Below, piece by piece: positions 1 to 9,049 of a DNA stretch of 15,000 nucleotides. Every line of letters starts with the position of its first letter. Within the stretch, counting starts at the first letter, position 1. A program made the position numbers and the translations under genes. This stretch comes from Stramonita haemastoma (lineage: Eukaryota; Mollusca; Gastropoda; Neogastropoda; Muricidae): contig CM060318.1 in the NCBI GenBank assembly GCA_030674155.1, forward strand, positions 75,426,312-75,441,311, written 5' to 3'. The notes beneath the pieces are model-generated. The model had not been told where the DNA came from. It did not search any database and saw nothing but the letters and a program-made list of their open reading frames with translations.

Positions 1-193
<193 letters not shown>

Positions 194-194
194 G

Positions 195-195
<1 letters not shown>

Positions 196-247
<52 letters not shown>

Positions 248-277
248 GTGTGTGTGTGTGTGTGTGGTGTGTGTGTT
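196..277. repeat. (GT)n microsatellite
   Basis: An almost pure GT tract with two single-base phase slips (TT near 246, GG near 267). It follows the ACAG tract after only a few bases, so 1-277 is effectively one three-part compound array. Confidence 0.96.
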
Positions 278-413
278 TCAAATCGCAGAGAATTTGCGAG
301 AGAGAAGTCTTGAAGACAGCATGTGAAATCGTGTTGACACCTGCAGTGTCGTTTGCTCGCTGCAGCGATTTCTTCCACAAACCTCAAACAGCCCAGGGGT
401 GGGGGAAAGGGGT

Positions 414-585
<172 letters not shown>

Positions 586-635
586 GCTAGAGAGATAATA
601 ATGCTAGGATCAGGGCAAGTTTCATTAAACAAAAC

Positions 636-697
636 AACTACAACAACAACAGCAAAAACAAGAACACAGTTGATCTGTACATTATATCTCAGCTTCT

Positions 698-728
<31 letters not shown>

Positions 729-810
729 ACTCCTTCTTGTTGTTGTTCATTTGAGAGAGGGTTATTTTAGCTTTGTTGTTTGTTTGTTTGCCTGTTTGCT
801 TGTTTGTGTG
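636..810. repeat. Small CAA, TGC and TTG/TTTG simple repeats
   Basis: Short tracts in sequence: CAA units near 636-655, TGC units at about 701-728, then TTG- and TTTG-rich sequence to about 810. They continue the low-complexity character of the first 850 bases. I see no gene. Confidence 0.8.
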
Positions 811-1357
811 TGTTTGTTTGTCCCTTTTCTTCATCTGCAAAAGGATCTTGCGCTCTTTAAGACAGCGTTATAATACTCCGGGCAAAGCATTGTTCGCGAA
901 GAGATTTAATTTTCTATTTTCTGCCTGATGGCCTGTGCAGACGGCTTACATACAAGGCTCTGGCTTGTCTGCATACCTCCTGCAGACCTTCCGACCCTGT
1001 CATGGCAATGCTGACGTCACCAGCAGGCAGTATCACGCATTGTCTTTTTTCATCTGGCCACAAGAGCTTGCACAGAGTAACATGCTTGTATAGGGTTAAC
1101 AACTTGCACAGAGGAAAAAGATTACACAACACAGTAAGAGTACAATGCTTGCCGCTGCTTTGAGGAATTACTGTAGAGTGCATAATTATATGTCAGCTTT
1201 TAGTATAGTGGACACGGAAAGACATGGATATTGTCCCATACTCCGTACATTAACCCTAACTAGACCCACTTCATGGAGAGTCCAGGTACATCTTACCACA
1301 CACTCCATTCTCTCAACATCCACCACTGATACGAATGTGTTGAAAACATGGCTGACG
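811..1357. other. Unannotated non-coding sequence
   Basis: Ordinary-complexity sequence in which I recognise no coding potential, RNA gene or repeat family. It contains a perfect cAMP-response-element palindrome (TGACGTCA, 1012-1019) and an imperfect duplication of a CTTGCACAGAG motif near 1069 and 1104. Without a nearby promoter I give neither a function. Confidence 0.5.
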
Positions 1358-1411
1358 TGACTCAGTGATTTATGCGTAGGATTGCTGGCTGAGAGATTGG
1401 GGGTTCCAATC
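1358..1411 (+). repeat. Possible tRNA-like SINE head (A box and B box)
   Basis: An A-box-like sequence (TGACTCAGTGATT, starting 1358) is followed about 40 bases later by a B-box-like sequence (GGGTTCCAATC, 1401-1411). The latter sits in a T-arm-like stem, with GGGGG partly pairing to CTCCG. The spacing fits a RNA polymerase III internal promoter such as a tRNA-derived SINE head. No full cloverleaf or acceptor stem can be built, so it is not called a tRNA gene. No body matching the other SINEs here follows it. Confidence 0.3.
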
Positions 1412-1991
1412 TCCGGAGCTCCATAAGTTGTTTCGGTTTTTTTTTCAAAACTCCGGCTAGCTGCTTTCCTGAGCTTGCTTGCTATGGGGTCCTTTGGGAA
1501 GGCTGGGACCTTACTGTCCAGCTTTATCCCATTTATGGATGCGGTTTTGAGAGTTACTCAAATTTGAAAACTTTCAGAATCGCATCCGTAAAGTGGATAT
1601 AATTTAATTTGTTGACAAACAGGGAAGGTGTCTGTAGGTCCAGGACCTGATATGTTGACCCTGGAATATCTTATGACATGACGCGTAGAGTACAGCCCTG
1701 CCAAGGCAAGAAGTCTAAAAGCATGTGCACTTTTCCGTGATATCAATACATCATCCTCATCACCATTGACCATAATGTAATTAAAAATAAATGTTTCTTA
1801 TTCCGTGGCCCCTGTTGCTCTGGTCTCATAGTGACCCCTGTTTTGGTTGCTAATACTCTTTCCTGAGTGAGTTGGTGTCGAAGCCTTAGAGGATGGAGAT
1901 CCATTTGGTCGTTGAAAGGGCATTGTGGTGATCGCTACCCTCGTGGGAGTCTCAGTCTAGTCCCAGGTCTAAGTTGTTATTGCCGTCAGTA
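1412..1991. other. Unannotated non-coding sequence with a short foldback
   Basis: No recognisable gene. The only structure I can support is an imperfect inverted repeat: ATGGATGCGGTTTTGA (1535-1550) against TCAGAATCGCATCCGT (1574-1589), three mismatches in 16, enclosing about 23 bases. The stretch ends at a homopolymeric G run. Confidence 0.45.
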
Positions 1992-2012
1992 GGGGGGGGG
2001 GGGGGGGGGGGG
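1992..2012 (+). repeat. Poly-G tract, 21 bases
   Basis: An uninterrupted run of G as written. Such runs can form G-quadruplexes and are prone to length errors in sequencing and assembly, so the exact count should be treated cautiously. Confidence 0.97.
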
Positions 2013-2840
2013 TTGTAGATGGTGTCCTGCTTATGTTAGCTCAGAACGGGCACCACTAAATACCACTTAGGGAATAGATCCAGCAGGGCCTTCCGGTCAG
2101 TGACCCTTTGGAGGTCTAACACTAAAATAATTGCTGTGAATTTCTGACCTTGATGATGCGACATGGCAAGTCTCGGTATGGGCGGAATGGGTGGCGTGCA
2201 AACATCGGGACAAGACTGCCACAAAAGAAGAGGCAGCAAAACGAAACAAACAAAAAAGAGGATATGTTTGGTTATCCTGAATTCAGCCTAACATGACATC
2301 ATCCTGCGGTACCCACATATTCACTTCATCATCAAAAACAAAACAAAATATCAAAACAAAACCCCAACAACCCTGAACACTGCTGAGGTGGAAAATTTAA
2401 TGTGGAGTTCATGTAGGTCTGATTTTTCAATGACAAGGAAAAAAACATACACTTTTTGTAAAAAACAACAACATCAACAACAACAACAACCAAAAACCGG
2501 AATGTAGGTATTGCAGATGAAGACGCAATGACCCCAACTTCAGGAAGACTGAACATACACCGTCTATAAAGCTAACAGCGCCCTGACATATTTGATAGAG
2601 AAAAGGAAAGCATTTTCACAATTTAAACTAACATCAGTGCACTGTGTTTACCGTACATTCCATTTTCTGTCGCAAAACTCCACTAACAATGTCATGAAAC
2701 CATAAAAAAAGACAAACACACCAACAAAGCAAAAAAGTAGGGAGTGGGTGAAGACGAAAGCGGGTTTAATTTGAAAGTATTTATCCCCCCTACCCCCTTC
2801 CCCCTGATATCAATACATAAGTTGCACGATTGCGGATTTT
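2013..2840. other. Unannotated non-coding sequence
   Basis: I recognise no gene. Reading frames are short and do not resemble known proteins. A small CAA tract lies at about 2465-2490, and the right part is rich in A and C. It may contain old dispersed repeats, but nothing in it matches another part of this window. Confidence 0.5.
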
Positions 2841-3022
2841 TTTCTTTTATATCGAGGATAATGAAATAAGCACTCGTGTGTTTTTTTACATCTAGTCCCT
2901 GTGTGTATGCAGTTTTGTAAATCTTGTCATCTGTTCCCACCGGCACACGATGGCCTACTCTTACCAAAAGCGGAACAGGTTTTAACGTGAGCGCAAGATG
3001 ATCTGCCGGCGTTCACACTTAA
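2841..3022 (-). repeat. Dispersed retroposon-like repeat, family D, copy 1
   Basis: Closely similar to 8693-8960 and 14322-14500. Shared landmarks, read on +, are TCTTTTATATCGAGGATAATG, a hairpin core around AAGCACTCGTGTG, then TTCCCACCGGCACACGATGG and GCGGAACAGG. On the minus strand the element ends in an A-rich stretch (TATAAAAGAAAAAAA), as expected of a retroposon 3' end, so I assign it to minus. A peptide reading such as GTDDKIYKTA is shared with copy 3 only because the DNA is shared. The class (SINE or LINE-derived) is not resolved. Confidence 0.8.
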
Positions 3023-3154
3023 CACGGATAATTAGCTGGTCCAGCTCCAGTTCTTATATTTTAGTGTACAAGAATATGTCTGTATATGTGCGTGCGAGTG
3101 TGAGCCTCAGCCAAGCATATGCATGCATGTGTGTATGCTTGAGTACTCTGCGTG

Positions 3155-3296
3155 TGGTGTGTGTGTGTGTGTGTGGTGTGTGTGTGTGGTGTTGTGTGTG
3201 TGTGTGTGTGTGTGTGTAGTGTGTGTGTGTGTGTGTGTGTTGTGTGTGTGTGTTGCGTGCGTGCGTGCGTGCGTGTGTGTGTGTGTGTGTGTGTGG
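3155..3296. repeat. (GT)n microsatellite, interrupted
   Basis: GT units with several single-base slips (GG, TT, TAG) and a short (GCGT)n segment around 3254-3273. Very long Cys-Val or Thr-His readings across it are artefacts. Confidence 0.96.
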
Positions 3297-3861
3297 ATAG
3301 TTTCTATGTATGATTTGGACGGTGTGCGAGTGTGTGTTTGTTCCAAATAAGACGCATAGACAACCGTGAAAAACTGAAACACAAAATGTGTAAAAAATGG
3401 AATGAGGTTAAGAGAGCAGAACAAATTCAAAACATAGACAATAAAAACAGACACAAAAAGGATTAACAGAACACAAAAACAAGAACAAAATAAGACAACA
3501 ACAAAAATTGAAATCAAAATCATATAAAAGCCTAAATCATGTTACAAGCCAGAAACATACAACACAAACACAAAGGTCATAAGCAGAGTTAGTTTGAAAA
3601 AAAAGCAAAGCGGCATTCGTAGAGATATCATGGTCTCTGCAATAAATTGAAAAACCTAACAACACAAAAAACTTACAAATAAAACACGGAGAAAAACGCA
3701 GACGAGGACACCTAGAAAAGGAATCCTCATTTGTTTACGTCCATCGTCAGCACAAGACGATTTCACAAAATGTATTTCTCTGATTTCAAATCTCATTGGA
3801 AAAAAGTGGATCCTTTGACGAAAACTTATTGCTGGTGTCACTGGCTCTGTACATAAATGGC
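3297..3861. other. Unannotated A-rich non-coding sequence
   Basis: From about 3350 to 3720 the + strand is strongly A-rich with many ACAA/AAAC words. No gene, RNA or repeat family is recognised. If the splice acceptor at 4526 is real, this is intronic or lies upstream of an unseen first exon. Confidence 0.5.
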
Positions 3862-3889
3862 TTATGCACGTGCACGACCACGTGCATAA
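3862..3889. promoter_or_regulatory. Palindrome with two CACGTG E-boxes, 6-base spacer
   Basis: TTATGCACGTG (3862-3872) and CACGTGCATAA (3879-3889) form a perfect 11-base inverted repeat around the spacer CACGAC. Each arm carries the palindromic E-box CACGTG (3867-3872 and 3879-3884). Paired E-boxes with a 6- or 7-base spacer are a known arrangement for CLOCK/BMAL-type bHLH factors. The site lies about 1.1 kb upstream of the opsin start codon. The sequence is certain; a regulatory role is inference. Confidence 0.4.
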
Positions 3890-3919
3890 TTATATACATT
3901 GTGCTAGATTGGCTTTTGT

Positions 3920-3989
3920 TACACACACACACACGCACACGCACACACACGCACCACACACACATGCACACACACACACAGATTGTCTT

Positions 3990-4066
<77 letters not shown>
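3920..4066. repeat. Back-to-back (CA)n and (GT)n arrays forming a foldback
   Basis: A CA-rich arm (3920-3980, with CGCA and CATG interruptions) is followed after about 11 bases by a GT arm (3992-4066). Because CA and GT are complementary, the arms can pair as a long hairpin of about 60 bases with a short loop. Confidence 0.95.
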
Positions 4067-4067
<1 letters not shown>

Positions 4068-4526
4068 TCTGAACATAACGTTTCAAGCAGACCAATAGTC
4101 ATGCTGCTCACATCACTATCTGACACAGCCTTTGGCCTGGACAGGACACAAAAACAGTCCCTTGCTTTTTGGAGATGTCATTAACATACTTCAGGGAAAA
4201 CATAGCACAGTGGTGTGTAGCCCCCACCACCCCCTCCCCTCTCCACCCATAACTGCCACCCTGTATGGTCAAACTTTGAAATGATAAAGGTAATACAGCA
4301 TCTTTCAAGTTAGAATAGTGTTGGTTTCCTTCCTTGGTTCAGACTGGCGGTGAAAATTCTGAAGAAATGACATGAGAGTGAAGTTAAAGTCAGTATGATT
4401 GTCTATCATTTGGCACGAGGCAGCGTTTATGCTTAGGCAATAGATATATTAATTTGTCTCCCACACTTGTATTGAGAAGAAAGCATTTTGATAACTAATT
4501 TTGTATTTTCTTTTACTTTTTTCCAG
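4067..4526. other. Unannotated sequence ending in a probable 3' splice site
   Basis: No gene is recognised between 4067 and about 4490. The last bases are a strong intron end: a pyrimidine-rich run from about 4501 interrupted by single A and G bases, closing with TTTTTTCCAG at 4517-4526. This suggests that at least one more upstream exon exists outside the window or is unrecognised within it. Confidence 0.5.
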
Positions 4527-5031
4527 ATCTTGGTCTTCTCCAAAGGAAGAGCTCCAAACTTCAGTCTTTGGCCAGTGTCACCTTCTGATGCCTGTGGTGA
4601 TCATCTAAAACAACTTGAACCGAAACTGAAAGCGGAAACACTGTGTTTCCAGTAAAAGAGTGAGACGAATTTGATTTTCTAAAGCGTCAGGTCTTAAATC
4701 GCATTTTTCAACACTGACGTTTCAACAAACCCATGGGTTTTGTGGTATTTAGCTGCAGACAGAGGTTGTTCTTCAAGAAATGTTGAACAGTCCATCACTA
4801 CAAACATTGACTGAAAGTGTATCATCCACAAACAATGAACTGATGAATCCAACACATCAACATCAACAAAAACTTGAAATTAACGCAGTGAAAAACTTTT
4901 CTCTTCAATTCTTTGGTACAAGACCCAAGAATGAATTTTGCTGAATAATTGTCGTATGTTATTGTGCCATCTCAACAAAACCACATCAGCTTAACTGCTT
5001 AATAATCATAATTAAAAGAAAACAAAGAAAA
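4527..5031 (+). other. 5' untranslated part of opsin exon, with upstream ORFs
   Basis: Inferred as transcribed leader because a consensus acceptor (TTTTTTCCAG, 4517-4526) precedes it and an open coding frame follows. It holds short upstream ORFs: ATG 4588 to TAA 4608 (6 codons), ATG 4733 to TGA 4786 (17 codons), and ATG 4780 to TGA 4944 (54 codons). The last is in the same frame as the opsin and begins inside the preceding uORF. An in-frame TGA at 4942, with no in-frame ATG between it and 5032, closes the opsin frame upstream. The true transcript start is unknown. Confidence 0.5.
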
Positions 5032-5390
5032 ATGTATACGCACCACCACCATAGATCTGTACATTCGGCTGTGACATTCTCTCAGCGCATTGTTGTGGCG
5101 CTCACTGAAACTGGACAAGAGTCTGAAAAGGTGACATTGTGGAGAGCTTCCACAGTCGACCATCGTGCTTACCCAAACCACATGACACAGGAAGCAAGCT
5201 CGGCAGTTTCGCGCGAAATTCCCTCCCCTGGAAGCGTGCTGGCCTTGCCAGGAAACGAGCTGAAACACGCGCACTGGCGTGACCTTGACCCTTTGCCCAG
5301 GTGGCAGCACTTGCTGATTGGCGTGTACATGTTGGTGCTGGGGGTCACGGCCATTGTGGGCAACCTTCTTGTCGTCTGGGCCTGCGTCAG
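5032..5390 (+). CDS. Opsin-family GPCR, first visible coding exon (N-terminus and TM1)
   Basis: Encodes 119 full codons plus two bases of codon 120, ending at a consensus donor (CAG|GTAAGA). Residues 1-92 are the predicted extracellular N-terminus. Residues about 93-117 are TM1, ending in the conserved GNLLVVW motif with Asn111 at the class A position 1.50. ATG 5032 is chosen as the first in-frame Met after TGA 4942 and has A at -3; Met51 (5182) is a weaker alternative. The N-terminus is long for an opsin, starts with a His4 run (residues 4-7) and has no N-X-S/T sequon, which is unusual. Joined with 13928-14061 the sequence best matches rhabdomeric opsins and melanopsins, which are retinal-binding, typically Gq-coupled photoreceptors of the plasma membrane. 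The subgroup cannot be fixed from TM1 and TM2. The diagnostic Lys of TM7 is outside the window, so photoreception itself is not shown. Confidence 0.82.
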
Positions 5391-5461
5391 GTAAGAGCGC
5401 CTTTTTCTTCTTCATTTCTATGATGTCTGGGGGTTTGTTTGCATCCTGTTTAGTTCCTTTT

Positions 5462-5547
5462 ATTGAAATGATATGGATGAAGCACAGCATGCAGATTATT
5501 TTTCATTGAAATGGCATGGATGAAACACAGCATACAAATGCAGCATA
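5462..5547 (+). repeat. Two-copy tandem duplication, 43-base unit
   Basis: ATTGAAATGATATGGATGA (from 5462) recurs as ATTGAAATGGCATGGATGA (from 5505). The first 35 bases of each unit differ at about five positions; the remaining 8 are less alike. It is a local duplication just inside the intron, about 70 bases after the donor. Confidence 0.75.
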
Positions 5548-6716
5548 ACTCAGTCAAGTGTCAAGTGTCCAGGGCCCAGTGCTAAAATTAGTGTGCCCCT
5601 TCCTTTCTACCACGTTCAAATGTGGTCAGTTCCTGCTATAATCTGCACTACCTGGCCTCAGCTGGACTGGGATGGATGGATGGATAGCAGCTGAGAATTG
5701 CTAAAAGTGGGGGAAACTGACAGCTGTGGAAATGTCTGCACTTGAAAGTAGAATGACTCTTACAGTAGTATCATGATTGTTTAATCATTATGAAATATGG
5801 TTATTAGAAAATCTACAACTCAAGTTAGATTTTTTTTTTAAAAGTATGACAGTATTGCAAATTTAAAGTGGCTATTACTGTTTGTAACCCGGTGCCGGTT
5901 ATGAACTCTACCGAGTTGCATAATAAAGACATTCATGCATGTTATATAACGTTAATGTCAGAGTTGATACATCTGTGTAATACTCTGTAATCCGAATCTT
6001 CCTCTGTCTGCCCATGCGTCTTCCTTCCTAAGGAAGCTGGTATAGTGTGGCATGCCTCATATCACAGAGCTGCTGCCAAGACTTAAGCTCCCTCCTTTTT
6101 ACAGCAGCCAAAAGGGATTCCCGTGGTCCAGCCGTCATGATAATTAAACTCTCGCCACACGACTCGTTGGCTCTGCGGTAGGGAAGGAAATGTGGAGAAG
6201 CCCTGTGAAGGAGTTCATTTCAAAGCCTTGAGTCACTGTTTTCATCGATCCATTCAAAAATCCAGCTTTCAAACCTGTACGTGAGGAGGGAAATGATTAG
6301 TGTTGTAAACAGTCTTGTTGGAATGCTGATCCCTTTGCTCTTCCAATTATGGTCGTCATCACCTTGACTGGGGGGTGCAAGGGCCAGGCCAACCTTGTTG
6401 TCTACAGCTGAGAATTAACTTCCTGTGTAGAATCAACATGGTTGAAGGAGTGCACTTCTTGTTGTTACTTTGCTTGCTAATTACTATTGTAAGCGAAGTA
6501 CTAACGTCACCCTTAAGATTGTGATATACTTTAAAATGACATGGAATTCGGAATAGTTGTCTTTGCCCATGACAAGTTTCCAGCATAACAACCTAATAAT
6601 TATCTTTCACTTCAGAAGGAAAACATCCTCTCAAGTTGTAGTGTGACTACCCATATGTGTAGCGTTCAGTGTCACAGTGATTCCATGCAAGGTGTTAAGA
6701 ATGAGACAGTGCGTAT
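5548..6716. other. Unannotated intronic sequence
   Basis: Ordinary-complexity intron sequence. A short (GGAT)n run lies near 5670-5686 and a poly-T run near 5830. I see no coding exon, RNA gene or repeat related to the rest of the window. Confidence 0.5.
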
Positions 6717-6824
6717 TCTGGATGACCACCCAGGGTGATTAATTAAGCTAGGTGACAGTCAACACATCAGCAAAACCCGACTTCCTTGTCACCTAGAGGG
6801 TTAGCACAAACTTAATCATCCAGA
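6717..6824. repeat. Imperfect inverted-repeat foldback, about 108 bases
   Basis: Outer arms TCTGGATGA (6717-6725) and TCATCCAGA (6816-6824) pair perfectly. Inner arms CTAGGTGACA (6748-6757) and TGTCACCTAG (6787-6796) also pair perfectly, leaving a 29-base loop. The bases between inner and outer arms pair poorly. It could be a small foldback element or an RNA hairpin within the intron, and no further copy is visible here. Confidence 0.55.
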
Positions 6825-7053
6825 TAAAAGATGTTGGCCCAGTCATAAGACAAAGGTTGAAGTTACGTCCTTGTGGGTCATTTGGAAGAGCAGACGTTTC
6901 CTTTCTCATTGATCATGTTCACTCCTGAGGGAATGTTCTCGTTAGCCTCTGGAAGAAAAAGCCAGGATTGAACATGGCAGGGAGTATCGAACACCTCACT
7001 GATCAGGGCAGAAACTGGAACTGGTTGACTGTGACAGAGAAATTGGTTTTGTC

Positions 7054-7055
<2 letters not shown>
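6825..7055. other. Unannotated intronic sequence
   Basis: No repeat or coding signal is recognised between the foldback and the GT array. Confidence 0.5.
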
Positions 7056-7131
<76 letters not shown>

Positions 7132-7150
7132 TGTGTGATTGTGTGTGTGT

Positions 7151-7217
<67 letters not shown>
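7056..7217. repeat. (GT)n microsatellite, about 160 bases
   Basis: A long GT tract broken only by ATGTGTGATT near 7130-7140 and a TATG near 7155. It is the longest single dinucleotide tract in the intron. Cys-Val or Thr-His readings on either strand are artefacts. Confidence 0.97.
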
Positions 7218-7219
<2 letters not shown>

Positions 7220-8451
7220 TAGCTCGCATGCGATTTGTTGCGACATGTTAGACGCGATTAAAAAAGATCTCTTCCTCAATTCTTTGTCTTTGCCCTTTGA
7301 CGTCTTCATTTTCTCTGTCTCTCGACATACCTCCCTCTGTCTGCGTCTTTCTGTCAGCGTCATGTTTGATCTCTTCACTAAGGTTGATGTGTAACTTTTC
7401 TCAGGAGGGAGAAAAATTAAAATTTCATTGGAAAACTTGTCTTTCAAAGGGACCAAAGAGTACTGAAAACATTCAAAAAGTAACGGTCTGATTATACTTA
7501 CTGCCAGTCTCGAAAAATTCACATTCTAGATCCAACTTACAGCCAGTATTGTCTAATACTCCAGCTGCTTATGCCTTCTCCCCCACCCCAGAAAAAAACA
7601 AAACCAAAACAAAACCCCAAAACCCCACAACTCATTTCCCATGACACATCTCCGCCTGTTCACACTTTCTGACCCTAAACGATGCCTTAAGAATGTGAAG
7701 TTGTCGGTAAATCAACATTTCAATTCCGTTTCTCTTTTTTGAGGGATGGTGGTGGTAGTGATAGTGGTCGGTGTGTTCGTTTGCCTCTCTCCCCATCCTT
7801 ACCTTTTCAGGATAAATCAGAATACAGACACAATCTGGGAGTCACCCGATACAGTTCTTTGCTTTGGTAACATGGTTGACATCTTCACCTCATCTTCACA
7901 TCTATCTCCTTCCTCCTGGCCTGTTTCCTTTATGTGGACGTGGCAGTTTTTACTTATTTTCGTACAGTTTCTGAGCCTACGAAAGATATGTCCTGCATGT
8001 TGGTTGGGTGGCAAAGACTGCGTTTCGGGACATGGTATGGCACACAAGAGAACAAAATGGATGTTGTTGTTTTGGGGGCGTTTCCCAGCTTAACTATCAC
8101 TCTGGGAGTCACCCAAGACGTGCATTCTGTCTCACTCATCACACCTAACTATAATCACTGTGAGACCACAGAAATAAGTACACACTGTTTGAGAAGCTCG
8201 GATAACTGTGTTACGGTTTCTATGTATTCCCCATGTTATGGGCAGCCATATTCAATTTTCATAGAATGGGTAATTTAAAAACTCCCCACAGAATATAGTA
8301 GGGAAAAAGAAAAAAATAGATATAATACCGAAAAAAAGGAAAAGACAAAAATATTGGTCTGAAAAAAATGGTGTTCTTGGCCCCTCTTGCTTTATTCCTG
8401 GCAAGGGATTGGCTTGTCCAGGTTGATCTTGCCTACAAAACACTGCTTGCT
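7218..8451. other. Unannotated intronic sequence
   Basis: Several frames of 60-115 codons cross this stretch, but none shows a recognisable domain, and they overlap on both strands. C- and A-rich low-complexity sequence lies at about 7580-7630. A 13-base word, CTGGGAGTCACCC, occurs near 7836 and again near 8102, too short to call a repeat. I see no exon with paired splice sites. Confidence 0.5.
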
Positions 8452-8665
8452 GTCTTGTCTTGCCTTGTCTTTTTTGCCTTGTCTTGTCTTTTCTTGTCTT
8501 GTCTAATCATGTCTTCTCGTTGCCTTGCCTTGTCTTACCTTGTCTTGTCTTTGCTGCATTGCATTGTATTGTTTTGTGTTGTGTTGTTTAATATTATATT
8601 GTAATGTTTTGTATTGTACTGTACTGTACTGTATAGTATCGGACTGGACTGGACTGGATTGGATT
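8452..8665. repeat. Drifting pentanucleotide array (CTTGT to GTACT to GGACT)
   Basis: Period-5 sequence whose unit changes along the array: CTTGT/CTTGC units (8452-8555), then TTGTA/TTGTG-like units, then GTACT units (about 8613-8632), and finally GGACT units (about 8641-8658). It leads directly into the A+T-rich 3' tail of the family D repeat at 8693. On the minus strand it can be read as a microsatellite grown from that retroposon's tail. Confidence 0.85.
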
Positions 8666-8692
8666 TCATTTATTTTATGTTTATTTAATTTT

Positions 8693-8960
8693 ATTCTTTT
8701 ATATCGATGATAATGGGATCAGCACTCTTGTGCTTTCTCACATCCAGCCCCCGTATGTATACAGTCATCTATTCCCACCGGCACACGATGGCCTACTCTT
8801 ACGAAAAGCGGAACAGGAGTTAACGCGTGCGCAAGATGTTCTGCGTGCGTTCACACACGGGGCTTCGGTTTATAGCCTCATCCGAAGGACTTTGGGAGAG
8901 AGTGGAGTCAGCACTGATGTTAACTCCAGGAGAAAAATCTTGGATTGGATTGGATGCCAC
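8693..8960 (-). repeat. Dispersed retroposon-like repeat, family D, copy 2 (longest)
   Basis: Shares its first 170 or so bases (+ coordinates) with copies at 2841 and 14322 but lacks about 14 bases after TATACAG. It extends further, through CACACGGGGCTTCGG and TATAGCCTCATCCGAAGG (about 8855-8890), to about 8960. On minus this extension reads CCTTCGGATGAGG, then ATAAACCGAAG, then CCCGTGTG. That is the central-domain pattern I associate with molluscan tRNA-derived SINEs and is comparable to the CTTTCGG region of the SINE at 9050-9465. A tRNA-like 5' head is not apparent, so the copy may be 5'-truncated. Confidence 0.75.
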
Positions 8961-9049
8961 TTTTAGTCACAGCAGAATCCCGCAAGGCGTGAGGACGGTC
9001 ATGGTGATGGTGGTAGTCGTAGTGGTTAGAAATCTGTTGAGCTTGATCT

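Noticed and set aside
1012..1019. CRE palindrome TGACGTCA as an opsin regulatory site
   Set aside because: An isolated 8-base match 4 kb upstream is not rare enough to claim function.
1249..1260. Telomere-like TTAACCCTAACT
   Set aside because: A single occurrence of one and a half units in ordinary sequence; no array.
2692..2967. Minus-strand frame sharing GTDD-x-IYKTA with another frame at 14170-14448
   Set aside because: The shared peptide reflects shared repeat DNA (family D). The 14-base deletion in copy 2 breaks the frame, and there is no sign of selection on a protein.
4999..5490. 163-codon minus-strand frame opposite the opsin exon
   Set aside because: It is a shadow of the plus-strand opsin exon with no recognisable domain and it crosses the splice donor.
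7746..8278. Overlapping plus-strand frames of about 115 codons
   Set aside because: No recognisable domain and no matching splice sites; minus-strand frames of similar length overlap them.
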